Counted from the first letter of the stretch, positions 16,522 to 25,072 are shown. The stretch is 25,224 nt of DNA from TC-15 sp034437275 (GCA_034437275.1 DAOTUD010000087.1:1-25224); one strand, 5' to 3'. The notes: a model not told the origin generated them from the letters alone. Made by a program: numbers and translations.

Positions 16522-19104
16522 CTACTCCTGATTCTTCTGCACGGCACAAGCCGCCGGCGCAGTGGATAAGGGGGATTTGCTCACGTGGTGCGGCAGCAAT
16601 ACCGCGCCTTCTGGCGTGCTGTCTTCCACGCGCGCGGCCACGTCGAGCTGGCTGCCATTTACAGAGATTGTAATGGGATCGCCGTTGGAAATGCCCAATC
16701 GTTCCGCATCGGCAGCGTTGAGCGCCGCATACGGTTCGGGCACGCGCTGGTGCATCATCGCGCTTGGCTCGAACAGCGGATCGCGGTTGTACAGCAGGCG
16801 CACCGGCACCAGCAGCAGCGCATCACCCTCAAGCGTATCATCCTCTGTCATGACAGGCCGGACAGTGAGCGTCGCCTGCTTGTCTTCGGCAGCGGTCGGC
16901 CACTGCACGCCCAGCCCGCCGGTGTTGATGTACGCCGTGCCGCCGTAGTACAGGTCATCGCCGCCGACATCGGGGAACTGGGCCGCGACGTGGGCCAGCT
17001 TCGGATAGCTCATCTCGGCATACAGCGGCATCTGCTGGGTGATGTCCCGCATGACCGCCCCGGCCCCAATGCGCGGTTTGTCGCCCTTCAGGCGCGCGCC
17101 AATGTTGGCGTAAATCTTCCAGGCGGGCAGCGAGTCGCCGATTGGCCCTTGCGCGGTATAGAAGCGCTGTACCCGGCGCATGCCGTTGGTAAAAGTTCCT
17201 TCACGCTCGGCGAAGCTCTGGCTGGGCAACACAATGTCGGCCTGCTGAGCCGTCGGCGTCATAAACTGCGTGCTGACGATCACGGTGTCCGCCTCGTCGA
17301 GCGCGTGCGCAATGCGTGTGTCTTCCGCGACCGGATCGGCCCCGCCGATGAACCACAGCGCCGGCGTGTCATCCAACAGATCGACGGTCGTTTCCGCGGA
17401 AAAGCCGAAATCGAACGCGCCCTGCATGTTTGCGCCCGGCCACACCGGCACCAGCCCGTTGTTGGGCCGCCCGACGTGCCCGGTCATGATCAGCAGATTG
17501 GCGGCGGCCTGCATCAGTTCACCGTGCTGGCGGAGCGTCAGCCCTTCGTTGCCGGCGAAGATGACCAGGTTCTCGGCCCCGAGGAGCATATCCGCCGCGT
17601 CGTTGTACGGCTGGCGGGTGCCCTTCAGGTCGGCGGCGAGTTCGTCGTACCCTTCGACGCGCGCGTCGATCAGGTCCTCGTCGGCCTTCTTGCGGGTGCG
17701 CGCCCGGGCGGCGAAGCTGTTAAGCGTGGCGACCGCATCCTCGTAATCATAATGGATCGCTTTAGCCGCGTAGTGATCCAGCTTGGTAGGTCGTGCGTTG
17801 GCGACGACTACCTTCACGCCGCGATCCGCTGCCTGCTTGACTTGCAGCCACCAGATCGGGGCTTCCTCTTCGAAATCAGACGCGATGACCAGGATCGCGC
17901 TCTCCGGTCCCATGTCTTGAATGCGGGTGCCGGTGCCGACGCCGGCCTGCGCGACCTGCTGGCTGCCGGTCATGGTGGCCGGCCATACGCCCCGGCGGGG
18001 ATCGTCGCTCGTCAGCGCGGCCAGCTTGCGCATCTCCCACAAGTCTTCGTTGGAGAGCACCGGCCCGGCCAGGAAGCCGCAGTCGCCGCCGGCTTTCTTG
18101 AGCCGAGAGGCGACTTCCTTGTAGGCGGTTGCCCAGTCGACCGCTTCCAGCTCGCCGTCTTTGCTGCGGATCATGGGGCTGTCCAGGCGGTTATCCGACC
18201 GGCTGTGGTGGTGGCCGAAGCGTCCTTTGTCGCAGATCCAGATTTCGTTGACTTCTTCGTTCTGGCGCGGCATGATGCGCTTGATCATCTTCTTGCCGCC
18301 GAAATCGCGGTCCAGCCGGGTGCTGGCGCTGATGTTGCAGCCTACCGGGCAGTGGGGGCAAATGCTGGGCACTTCGTCGAGTTCCCAGGGCCGCGCCCCA
18401 AACCGGAAATCGGCAGTCGTCAGCGCCCCAACCGGGCAGATATCAGTCGTGTTGCCGCTGAATTTGGTGTCGAACGGCGGATCGCTGATCGTCACGATCT
18501 GCAAGCTGCGTCCGCGTTCGTGGAAGGCCAGCACATCGTCGCCGACCAATTCGTCACAGAAGCGGGTGCAGCGCGCACACTGGATGCAGCGTTCGCGGTC
18601 CAGGAAAATGAGTTCGCCCAGGGGCACATGTTTGTCGAGGTTGAGCTTATCCCCGAAGACAAACTGCGATTCGCCGGGGCCATACGCCATCGTCAGGTTT
18701 TGCAGCGGGCACTCGCCGCCCTTGTCGCAGATCGGGCAGTCCAGCGGGTGGCTGGTCAGGATGAACTCCAGGATATCCTCGCGTGCCTCGACCACTTTCT
18801 CGGTCGTGGTGCGCACCATCATGCCATCGCTGACCGTCTGGGTGCACGCGGTCTGCAACTTGGGGAACCAGCGGATGACGGGGTTGCCAGCCTCGTCGAA
18901 CTGCGGCTCGCCCGTGTCGCGGTCCTTCTGGATGCTGCCCAACTCCACCAGGCACATCCGGCACATGCCCACCGGCTCCATCTTGGGATGGTAGCAGAAC
19001 ACCGGGATCGCGGTACCGTGCAGCTTGGCCGCATCGACCAGATTCGCGCCATTGGGAACTTCGTAGTCTTGACCATCAATGTTAATTATTACGGTATCGG
19101 CCAT
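16522..19104 (-). CDS. nuoG: NADH-quinone oxidoreductase subunit G (with N7 cluster site)
   Basis: 860 residues. It is the large iron-sulfur subunit carrying electrons from NuoF/NuoE to NuoI. The cluster ligands read in order: [2Fe-2S] N1b C37, C48, C51, C87; N5 H119, C123, C126, C132; N4 C173, C176, C179, C223; and the additional N7 site C249, C252, C256, C291 (CPHCPVGC and WICDKGRFG). N7 is found in only some bacteria, such as E. coli and Thermus. The rest (about 300-860) is a molybdopterin-oxidoreductase-like domain, in which no cofactor is expected in complex I. The ATG at 19104 is preceded by GAGGAG four bases upstream; an ATG at 19137 lacks such a site and would directly abut the upstream gene. 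Confidence 0.97.
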   Translation of the reverse strand: MADTVIINIDGQDYEVPNGANLVDAAKLHGTAIPVFCYHPKMEPVGMCRMCLVELGSIQKDRDTGEPQFDEAGNPVIRWFPKLQTACTQTVSDGMMVRTTTEKVVEAREDILEFILTSHPLDCPICDKGGECPLQNLTMAYGPGESQFVFGDKLNLDKHVPLGELIFLDRERCIQCARCTRFCDELVGDDVLAFHERGRSLQIVTISDPPFDTKFSGNTTDICPVGALTTADFRFGARPWELDEVPSICPHCPVGCNISASTRLDRDFGGKKMIKRIMPRQNEEVNEIWICDKGRFGHHHSRSDNRLDSPMIRSKDGELEAVDWATAYKEVASRLKKAGGDCGFLAGPVLSNEDLWEMRKLAALTSDDPRRGVWPATMTGSQQVAQAGVGTGTRIQDMGPESAILVIASDFEEEAPIWWLQVKQAADRGVKVVVANARPTKLDHYAAKAIHYDYEDAVATLNSFAARARTRKKADEDLIDARVEGYDELAADLKGTRQPYNDAADMLLGAENLVIFAGNEGLTLRQHGELMQAAANLLIMTGHVGRPNNGLVPVWPGANMQGAFDFGFSAETTVDLLDDTPALWFIGGADPVAEDTRIAHALDEADTVIVSTQFMTPTAQQADIVLPSQSFAEREGTFTNGMRRVQRFYTAQGPIGDSLPAWKIYANIGARLKGDKPRIGAGAVMRDITQQMPLYAEMSYPKLAHVAAQFPDVGGDDLYYGGTAYINTGGLGVQWPTAAEDKQATLTVRPVMTEDDTLEGDALLLVPVRLLYNRDPLFEPSAMMHQRVPEPYAALNAADAERLGISNGDPITISVNGSQLDVAARVEDSTPEGAVLLPHHVSKSPLSTAPAACAVQKNQE

Positions 19105-19137
19105 ATCGCTCCTCAACCAGAGCCTAAATGCTTTCAA

Positions 19138-19398
19138 CTAACGAACCGCATCGCACTGCCGCAGCCCGACGCAAGCCCGATCAATATACGATTGGTAGCT
19201 ATATCCCCACGCCGCTTCGGCCAGCAGCGCTTCGGCGCGCATTCGGGCGACCAGGAAGTCCTGCCGGGCTTGCGCCCATGCGCCGAGCGCGAGCCATTCT
19301 TCGCCGCGCAGCAGGTAGTTCACCGGGGCATCCGGCTCAGCGGCGATTGCCCGGCTGAGCCACTGGATGTGTGCCGTTTCCGGCAGTCTCTCGCTCAT
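19138..19398 (-). CDS. Small TPR-like protein embedded between nuoF and nuoG
   Basis: 86 residues, soluble. Residues about 23-56 match one tetratricopeptide repeat (APVNYLLRGEEWLALGAWAQ followed by ARQDFLVAR; the G-x-W/Y, Gly, Ala and D-F positions fit). The preceding helix (IQWLSRAIAAEPD) is the tail of another repeat. The C-terminal 25 residues are Tyr/Cys-containing and unassigned. Its ATG overlaps the nuoF stop as ATGA, so translation is coupled to NuoF; nuoG follows after 33 bases. A single-TPR protein usually binds another protein, so an assembly helper or accessory subunit of the NADH module is plausible, but this rests only on position and fold. Confidence 0.8.
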   Translation of the reverse strand: MSERLPETAHIQWLSRAIAAEPDAPVNYLLRGEEWLALGAWAQARQDFLVARMRAEALLAEAAWGYSYQSYIDRACVGLRQCDAVR

Positions 19399-20744
19399 GC
19401 CCCCCCCTCAGCGACCGTTGCGGGTAACTCTCCGGCCTCTTTGCGTGTGTAGGATTGAAACGCATCGGCGGCCTGGTCCTGGTCGGTGGGGGGCGTTTGG
19501 ATGTAACGCTCGTATTCCTCGCGGAACTGAGACACCGTGCTGAGCACCGGGTTGGCGGCGAAGTCCCCCAGCGCGCACAGCGTGACGCTGGTCATCTGCT
19601 TGGGAACGCGCTCTAGCTGCTTGAGATCGTTCTCGGTGCCTTCGCCGCGCAGCAAGCGTTCATAAATGCGGTCGAGCCAGTACGTTCCCTCCCGGCACGG
19701 CGTGCATTTGCCGCAGCTCTCGTGTTTGAAGAAGTGGGTCATTTTGGCGGCAGCCCACACCATATCGGTATCTTCGTCCATCAAAATGAAGGACGCCGAT
19801 CCCAGCGTGCTGCCTAATTCGGCGACGCTCTCGTAGGTCATCGGCGTGTCGAGTACCTCGTCGGTCGCCTTCAGGACCGGGCCGCTGGCCCCCGACGGCA
19901 GGATCGCCTTCAACTGCTTGCCGCCGCGCACCCCGCCCGCATGCTCGAAGATCAACTCGCGGAAGGTGGCCCCCAGCGGCAGCTCGTAATTCCCCGGGTT
20001 GGCGACGTGCCCACTCATGCAGAAAATCTTGGGGCCGGAGCTTTTCTCGGTGCCAATCGCTTTGAACGCATCGGCCCCATTGATCACGATCCAGGGCACG
20101 TTGGCTAACGTTTCGACGTTGTTCACGACGGTCGGCTGGTAATACAGCCCGCCGCCTTGCTGGGCCGGGAAGGGGGGGCGCACGCGCGGCTGGCCTAGCA
20201 GCCCTTGCAGGCTGTTGAGCAGCGCGCTCTCCTCGCCACAGATGTAGGCCCCGGCCCCGAGGTGGATGTACATCTCGCAGCTCCAGCCGGAGCCGAGGAT
20301 GTCGTCGCCGATCAGGTTGGCCTGGCGGGCTTCCTCGATGCGCTTTTCGAATTCGTGTGCAAGGTCCCAGAACTCGCCCCGGAAGTAAACATAGACGGCA
20401 GTCGCCTGGATCGCGTAGGCGGCGATCATCGAGCCTTCGATCACCTGGTGCGGGTTTTTCTCCAATAACTGCCGGTCTTTGAAGGTGCCGGGCTCGCTTT
20501 CGTCCGCGTTGACCGTCACATACTTGATGGCGGCATCCTGCGGAATGAATCCCCATTTGACGCCGGTCGGGAAGCCGGCCCCGCCACGACCGCGCAGGTT
20601 CGAATCCTTGACAAGCTGGATCACCTCGGTGGGCGCATAGTCCTGCACGGCTTGCTTCAACCCATCATATCCACCGTGCGCGGTATAGGTCTCGAACTGC
20701 CAGATATCGGGGATGTCTAGATCACGCAGCAAAATATGTTCCAT
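19395..20744 (-). CDS. nuoF: NADH-quinone oxidoreductase subunit F
   Basis: 449 residues. It is the NADH- and FMN-binding subunit. The NADH/FMN site includes RGRGGAGFPTGVKW (51-64), NADESEPGTFKDR (79-91) and GAGAYICGEESALLNSLQG (163-181). The N3 [4Fe-4S] ligands are C344, C347, C350 and C390 (ESCGKCTPCREGT). The C-terminal ~50 residues are a polar tail typical of longer NuoF proteins. The ribosome-binding site is weak. The gap to the upstream membrane-protein gene is 44 bases, and the end overlaps the next gene by four bases. Confidence 0.97.
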   Translation of the reverse strand: MEHILLRDLDIPDIWQFETYTAHGGYDGLKQAVQDYAPTEVIQLVKDSNLRGRGGAGFPTGVKWGFIPQDAAIKYVTVNADESEPGTFKDRQLLEKNPHQVIEGSMIAAYAIQATAVYVYFRGEFWDLAHEFEKRIEEARQANLIGDDILGSGWSCEMYIHLGAGAYICGEESALLNSLQGLLGQPRVRPPFPAQQGGGLYYQPTVVNNVETLANVPWIVINGADAFKAIGTEKSSGPKIFCMSGHVANPGNYELPLGATFRELIFEHAGGVRGGKQLKAILPSGASGPVLKATDEVLDTPMTYESVAELGSTLGSASFILMDEDTDMVWAAAKMTHFFKHESCGKCTPCREGTYWLDRIYERLLRGEGTENDLKQLERVPKQMTSVTLCALGDFAANPVLSTVSQFREEYERYIQTPPTDQDQAADAFQSYTRKEAGELPATVAEGGA

Positions 20745-20788
20745 AGTGTTAAACCCTGTTCCTGTCGACTTTCAATGAAATCATCATG

Positions 20789-21262
20789 TCATGCCTCGAC
20801 TTGATGCTGGCTGATCCAGCCTAGACCAGCGCCAAACAACACGAGCGCAAAGCCAGCCGTCGCCAGAATTGGCCCTGCATACAGCCCGGTGGCGGCGCTG
20901 TACAACGCCCCCAGGGCACCGATCGCAGTCAATACGACCAACGTCCACCGCTGGCCGCGCCACATTGCCCGGGCGATGCTGGCATAGCCCAGCAGCAACA
21001 TGGCAAGGGTCGCCCCATCAAACACGCGCCGTCCATACCAGTCCACTGTCCGATGCTGTGTTTCGACCACCAGTGACGGTTGTTCGCCGCGCAGCCGGTC
21101 CAGGTAGGACACCGTCTGGCTGCTGATTGGCTGCGCCGGGTCTGGCGGCCAGGACGCGCGCAGGATGGCGAAAGTGGCGATCAACAAGCCCACCGATACA
21201 ACGGGTACGCTGCTCAGGATAATGGGCATCCGGCGCATGTAGAGTGACGCACTAGACGTCAT
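20789..21262 (-). CDS. Four-helix membrane protein of unknown function, between nuoE and nuoF
   Basis: 157 residues, family not recognised. Predicted membrane helices lie at about 13-35, 83-100, 106-124 and 127-150. A ~45-residue polar region (PDPAQPISSQTVSYLDRLRG, then QHRTVDWYGRRVF) separates the first from the rest. By charge, this loop should face outside and the short tail WISQHQVEA should lie on the cytoplasmic side, though this is uncertain. It overlaps the GNAT gene by 11 bases upstream and lies 44 bases before nuoF, so it is part of the nuo transcript. A possible accessory membrane subunit, but the position may be chance. Confidence 0.78.
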   Translation of the reverse strand: MTSSASLYMRRMPIILSSVPVVSVGLLIATFAILRASWPPDPAQPISSQTVSYLDRLRGEQPSLVVETQHRTVDWYGRRVFDGATLAMLLLGYASIARAMWRGQRWTLVVLTAIGALGALYSAATGLYAGPILATAGFALVLFGAGLGWISQHQVEA

Positions 21263-21698
21263 GGCTATCTCGTTTGGTCATATAATGAATATCACTGTGC
21301 ACACTGTAACCGGCCCGCCGGAATAACGCCAAACTGGGCGTATTCCAGCCTTCGATCAGTGCCGCGATAATCTGAATACCTTGCGCGTGCAGCACATGCT
21401 CGGCGGCGGCGATCAATCGCTGCGCCAGCCCTTGCCGCCGGTAATCCGGATGAATCGCCAGGCGATTGAGCCAGCCTTTACGCCCGTCGTGGGTGGCCAC
21501 GATCACGCCCACCAGGTGCTCCCCGTCGTAGAGGCCGAGCACCGTCTGCGTACCGTCCATTTGGCGCGCAAATTGGTCGGCGCTGTCGCGGCCATCAGGC
21601 TTGATCGGCAGCCCGGCTTGCTCCCACAGCGTGCGGACCGCGTCATACTCCGCCGCAGACAGGCGCGCCGGGGTCCACTCGTCAGTCTTCCTGGTCAT
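21252..21698 (-). CDS. GNAT-family N-acetyltransferase embedded in the nuo operon
   Basis: 148 residues with a complete GNAT fold. The acetyl-CoA pyrophosphate loop is RRQGLA (87-92, the Q/R-x-x-G-x-A motif), preceded by the strand LNRLAIHPDY. Motif B is seen in NTPSLALFRRAGY (119-131). These enzymes acetylate small-molecule amines or protein amino groups; the substrate here is unknown. It overlaps nuoE by 17 bases and the following membrane-protein gene by 11, so the three are tightly coupled. There is no good separate ribosome-binding site, which fits coupling to NuoE. Confidence 0.88.
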   Translation of the reverse strand: MTRKTDEWTPARLSAAEYDAVRTLWEQAGLPIKPDGRDSADQFARQMDGTQTVLGLYDGEHLVGVIVATHDGRKGWLNRLAIHPDYRRQGLAQRLIAAAEHVLHAQGIQIIAALIEGWNTPSLALFRRAGYSVHSDIHYMTKRDSHDV

Positions 21699-22176
21699 CC
21701 TGTTGCGCTTCAGCCCGCAGCCTATCGATTAACGCTTTCGCTTCTTCGAAATCCATGTTCTCATGAAAGTGAAAGTTGTTTTGCAGCACGGGCGCTTTGT
21801 CACAGGCCGCCATGCACATCACCTGCTCGACTGTGAACAAGCCGTCCGCGGTGGTGCCGCCATCTTCCACATCGAGATAGTCACATAGTCGGGCGTAGAA
21901 CTCGTCGGCTCCACGCAGCGCGCACGGCAGATCGGTGCAGACCTGTAACCAGTACTTGCCTTTGGGCTTTTCCGAATACATGGTGTAGAACCCGGCAATC
22001 GAATGGGCCTGGGTGGGGTCTACATCACACAGTTCTGCGACTTCGTGCAGGGCGTCTGCTGTCAGCCAGCCGTATTCTTCCTGGGCCAGGTGCAACAAGT
22101 CCATGATGCCAGAGCGCTTGTCTGGATATTTGGCAAAGATTTTCTCTATTCGGTCTGCATATTTATCTGCCAGCAC
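21682..22176 (-). CDS. nuoE: NADH-quinone oxidoreductase subunit E
   Basis: 164 residues. It is the thioredoxin-fold [2Fe-2S] subunit (cluster N1a) of the NADH module. The ligands are present: C80-x4-C85 (CTDLPC) and C121-x3-C125 (CMAAC). The N-terminal helical domain (IEKIFAKYPDKRSGIMDLLHLAQEEYGWL) is standard. It starts with GTG (VLADKYADRI, initiator Met), with GGAG seven bases before it. It is 38 bases downstream of nuoD and overlaps the GNAT gene at its 3' end. Confidence 0.96.
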   Translation of the reverse strand: MLADKYADRIEKIFAKYPDKRSGIMDLLHLAQEEYGWLTADALHEVAELCDVDPTQAHSIAGFYTMYSEKPKGKYWLQVCTDLPCALRGADEFYARLCDYLDVEDGGTTADGLFTVEQVMCMAACDKAPVLQNNFHFHENMDFEEAKALIDRLRAEAQQDDQED

Positions 22177-22214
22177 GGTCTGTCTCCAAATGTTGCTGCA
22201 ATCCGCTAAATGTG

Positions 22215-23456
22215 CTAACGGTCACAATCGCCAAGCACGATATCGATGCTGCCAATGATCCCCACCAGATCGGCGATCAGATGGTCTTTGGTCATGTGCG
22301 GCAGCGCGCTGAGGTGAATGAACGTCGGCGTCCGGAAATGCACACGCCAGGGACGCGGGCCGCCGTCGCTCGCCAGGAAGCACCCCAACTCACCGCGCGG
22401 ACTCTCGACGCGCATATAGACTTCACCCTTCGGTGGGCGGAAGCCTTCGGTCCACAGCTTAAAGTGGTGGATCACCGCTTCCATGCTGCGGCCCAGCTCG
22501 GAACGCGGCGGGGGCACATATTTCCGGTTGTTCGAGCGCGCCGGTCCGCCCGGCAGATTGTCCAGCGCCTGCTGGACGATCTTCATGCTTTCGCGCATCT
22601 CCTGCACACGGATGATGTAGCGATCATACACATCGCCGTGCTGGCCCAGCGGAACGTCAAACTCAAAGTGATCGTAGCTGCTGTAGGGCAGCGCCTTACG
22701 AATGTCCCAGTTTACGTCAGAGCCGCGCAGAGTTGGCCCGGTGCAGCCCAGCGCGATCGCATCTTCTGCCGAGATGAAGCCGATGCCCTGGGTACGGTCC
22801 AGCCACAGCGGGTTGTTGGTCAGCAAGCGTTCGTAGTCGTCCACTTTGTTGGGGAAATACGCCAGGAAGTCGCGGACTGCCGGCTCAAATTCCTCCGGCA
22901 CGTCGCGCCACAGCCCGCCGGGGCGAAAATAGGTGCTCATCATGCGCTGGCCGGAGACCATCTCGAAGATGTCCAGCAGCTTTTCGCGCTCGCGGAAGCA
23001 GTACAAAAAGACGCTCATGGCCCCGATGTCCAGGGCGTGCGTCCCCAGCCATATCAGATGGCTGTTGATGCGCGTGAGTTCGGACAGGATGACGCGGATG
23101 TATTGGGCGCGGATCGGCACATCCAGGTCGATAAGCTTTTCCATCGCCAGGCAGTACACCAGGTTGTTGCCCAGCGGATTCAGGTAGTCCATGCGGTCAG
23201 TCATCGTGATCGACTGCTCGTACCGCTTGGCCTCCATGTTCTTCTCGATGCCGGTGTGCAAAAAGCCAATATCCGGCACGCAGTTCACGATGTTCTCGCC
23301 GTCAAGCTCCAGCATCAAGCGCAGCACCCCGTGCGTACTGGGATGCTGTGGTCCCATGTTCAAGACCATGGTTTCGCCGGTCAGGGCACGGTCGGAAACC
23401 AGGCCCTTAAGCTCTTCGAGATTGCCTTCCCAACGACTATCTTCCAATACCGTCAT
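22215..23456 (-). CDS. nuoD: NADH-quinone oxidoreductase subunit D
   Basis: 413 residues, the family's usual length. It is the 49-kDa-type subunit that builds the quinone site with NuoB. Its N-terminal loop has the quinone-binding motif MGPQHPSTHGVLRL (35-48), and DIGFLHTGIEKNMEAKRYEQ follows. It also has MTDRMDYLNPLGNN. It ends in DIVLGDCDR, the counterpart of the conserved VLGEVDR end. GAGGAAGTACA precedes the ATG. nuoC and nuoD are separate genes, not fused. Confidence 0.97.
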   Translation of the reverse strand: MTVLEDSRWEGNLEELKGLVSDRALTGETMVLNMGPQHPSTHGVLRLMLELDGENIVNCVPDIGFLHTGIEKNMEAKRYEQSITMTDRMDYLNPLGNNLVYCLAMEKLIDLDVPIRAQYIRVILSELTRINSHLIWLGTHALDIGAMSVFLYCFREREKLLDIFEMVSGQRMMSTYFRPGGLWRDVPEEFEPAVRDFLAYFPNKVDDYERLLTNNPLWLDRTQGIGFISAEDAIALGCTGPTLRGSDVNWDIRKALPYSSYDHFEFDVPLGQHGDVYDRYIIRVQEMRESMKIVQQALDNLPGGPARSNNRKYVPPPRSELGRSMEAVIHHFKLWTEGFRPPKGEVYMRVESPRGELGCFLASDGGPRPWRVHFRTPTFIHLSALPHMTKDHLIADLVGIIGSIDIVLGDCDR

Positions 23457-23471
23457 TGTACTTCCTCGGTT

Positions 23472-23984
23472 CTATTCTTCAGCGTAGGGCTTGTGACGAT
23501 TGACTTCATCGAAGTTAAACGAGAACTGCACGGTTTCGTATCCCAGCGGATAATCCTTGCGCTGTGGATGTCCGTCCCAATCCTCCGGCATCAAGATGCG
23601 CCGCAGGTCGGGATGGCCAGGGAAGTTGATGCCCAGCAGGTCGTACGCCTCGCGCTCCTGCCAGTTGGCCGCCGGATACACGGACGTGATGCTGGGGACG
23701 ACCGGATCGTCGCTGGGCAGGTAGACTTTCAGCCGCAGCGAGCGATTGTGAATCATCGAATAGAGATGGTAGGCCACCGCGAAACGCGGCGCTTGGGGAT
23801 AGTAGTCAATGCCGGTTACGTCGGAGAGGAAGTTATACTCCAGCGTATCGCGACAATAGGTACAAATGTCGACGATTTTCTCGGCATCTACGATAACGGT
23901 GATTTCTTCGCGGAAGTTCTGCACTTCCTGCACGTGGTCAGAAAATGTTGATTGAATCGATTCGACAGGATCAAACGCCGTCAT
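23472..23984 (-). CDS. nuoC: NADH-quinone oxidoreductase subunit C
   Basis: 170 residues. It is the 30-kDa-type subunit of the peripheral arm, without cofactors. The family signature lies at about 130-158: QEREAYDLLGINFPGHPDLR, RILMPEDWDGHPQRKDYPL. The N-terminal ferredoxin-like fold precedes it. GAGTGAGCT precedes the ATG. It is 15 bases upstream of nuoD and 51 bases downstream of nuoB. Confidence 0.96.
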   Translation of the reverse strand: MTAFDPVESIQSTFSDHVQEVQNFREEITVIVDAEKIVDICTYCRDTLEYNFLSDVTGIDYYPQAPRFAVAYHLYSMIHNRSLRLKVYLPSDDPVVPSITSVYPAANWQEREAYDLLGINFPGHPDLRRILMPEDWDGHPQRKDYPLGYETVQFSFNFDEVNRHKPYAEE

Positions 23985-24035
23985 AGCTCACTCACTCACC
24001 ACAAATGGCCACTGTTATACCGGTTATAGTGTTGG

Positions 24036-24518
24036 TTAAGTCCAGTCGGACAAACGATCATGCATCACGCGCTCGTGGAGCGTGATAATGCCGTGAATCA
24101 ACTGCTCTGGGCGCGGGGGGCAGCCGGCGACGTAGACATCGACCGGCACGATCTCGTCAACACCCTGCACAATGGCGTAGTTGTTGAACACCCCGCCGCA
24201 GGATGCGCAATCCCCCATGCTGATCACCCACTTGGGTTCCGGCATTTGGTCGTACAATTGGCGCAGCACCGGGCTCATTTTACGTGTCACACGGCCCGCG
24301 ACAATCATGAGGTCACTCTGGCGCGGGCTGGGGCGCATCAGCTCCATCCCGAACCGCGACATATCATAGTGTGCGGCCTGTGCGCTCATCATCTCGATCG
24401 CGCAGCAAGCCAGCCCAAAGAGCATCGGCCACATCGCTTTCGTGCGCGACCAGTTGACCGCGTCTTCTAACTTGGTGGTGACGATACCCATATCGCCTAG
24501 CTTCGATGTCAGTCCCAT
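24036..24518 (-). CDS. nuoB: NADH-quinone oxidoreductase subunit B
   Basis: 160 residues. It holds cluster N2, the last electron donor to quinone. The ligands are the tandem C38-C39 (GLACCAIEMM), C104 (GDCASCGG) and C133 (AGCPPRPE). The start at 24518 is preferred over an upstream ATG at 24539: GGAGG lies six bases before it, inside the end of nuoA, giving a ten-base overlap with nuoA and a normal NuoB N-terminus. Confidence 0.97.
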   Translation of the reverse strand: MGLTSKLGDMGIVTTKLEDAVNWSRTKAMWPMLFGLACCAIEMMSAQAAHYDMSRFGMELMRPSPRQSDLMIVAGRVTRKMSPVLRQLYDQMPEPKWVISMGDCASCGGVFNNYAIVQGVDEIVPVDVYVAGCPPRPEQLIHGIITLHERVMHDRLSDWT

Positions 24519-24865
24519 TCCAACCCTCCAAGTTTCCATTCATAGATGAAGCCGGCTGTCAGCACGAAGAAGAACACGCCCATCACAGCCAGCCCATACG
24601 TTCCCAAATCACGATAAATCACAGCCCAGGGGAGAAAGAAAATAACTTCGATATCAAACAGGATGAACAATACCGCTACACGATAGAATTTAATAGGAAT
24701 GCGGCGCATGGCCGGACCATACGGTTGCATACCGCTTTCATAAGGAGCCAGTTTGCGTGCCGTAGGACGGTAAGGTCCAAAAAGTCGTGACATAAACAGC
24801 ACCAAAAAGCTGACAGCCACGACAATGACGAGCAAAACTGCAATGGGAGCATAATCTGACAACAC
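24509..24865 (-). CDS. nuoA: NADH-quinone oxidoreductase subunit A
   Basis: 118 residues with three membrane helices (about 6-26, 62-82 and 88-110). The signature YESGMQPYGPAMRRIPIKFY (42-61) is followed by LFILFDIEVIFFLPWA, which is diagnostic for NuoA/ND3. It starts with GTG at 24865, six bases after GGAGAGG. It is the first gene of the operon, about 60 bases below the presumed transcription start. Confidence 0.96.
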   Translation of the reverse strand: MLSDYAPIAVLLVIVVAVSFLVLFMSRLFGPYRPTARKLAPYESGMQPYGPAMRRIPIKFYRVAVLFILFDIEVIFFLPWAVIYRDLGTYGLAVMGVFFFVLTAGFIYEWKLGGLEWD

Positions 24866-24904
24866 AGTAAGCCTCTCCGTAATGCGAAGTTGGGGGATTA
24901 TTAA

Positions 24905-24922
24905 TTGTTCAAATTAGAACAA
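24905..24922 (-). repeat. Inverted repeat in the nuo leader (possible operator)
   Basis: TTGTTC, six bases, GAACAA: a perfect 6+6 dyad at about +3 to +20 relative to the start expected from the promoter at 24932-24960. Its position suits a repressor site or a small RNA hairpin. Confidence 0.5.
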
Positions 24923-24931
24923 GCTTTTAAG

Positions 24932-24960
24932 AGGTTAGCATAAAGCTAAAAGGGTGTCAA
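24932..24960 (-). promoter_or_regulatory. Main nuo operon promoter
   Basis: Minus strand TTGACA (24955-24960, perfect -35), a 17-base spacer and TAACCT (24932-24937) preceded by TG-C, making an extended -10. The leader to the nuoA GTG is about 60 bases. The surroundings are AT-rich compared with the genes. Confidence 0.78.
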
Positions 24961-24985
24961 ACCATCCTGTGTCATGGTGGTTTGA
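24957..24985 (-). repeat. Inverted repeat overlapping the nuo -35 box
   Basis: TCAAACCA (24957-24964), a 13-base spacer and TGGTTTGA (24978-24985): perfect 8-bp arms with centres 21 bases apart, two helical turns. One arm covers four bases of the -35 box, as expected for a transcription factor site. Confidence 0.5.
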
Positions 24986-25072
24986 TTATTTTCGCTCAAC
25001 GATAACATATATCGCAGGGTTTTGGCATGATGTAGGAATATAGATTTCGTTGATGATGTGTGGAGGAGGCCC

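Noticed and set aside
24905..24922. LexA (SOS box) site in the nuo leader
   Set aside because: The arms GTTC and GAAC are in the reverse order and six bases apart, unlike the GAAC-N4-GTTC core of known SOS boxes.
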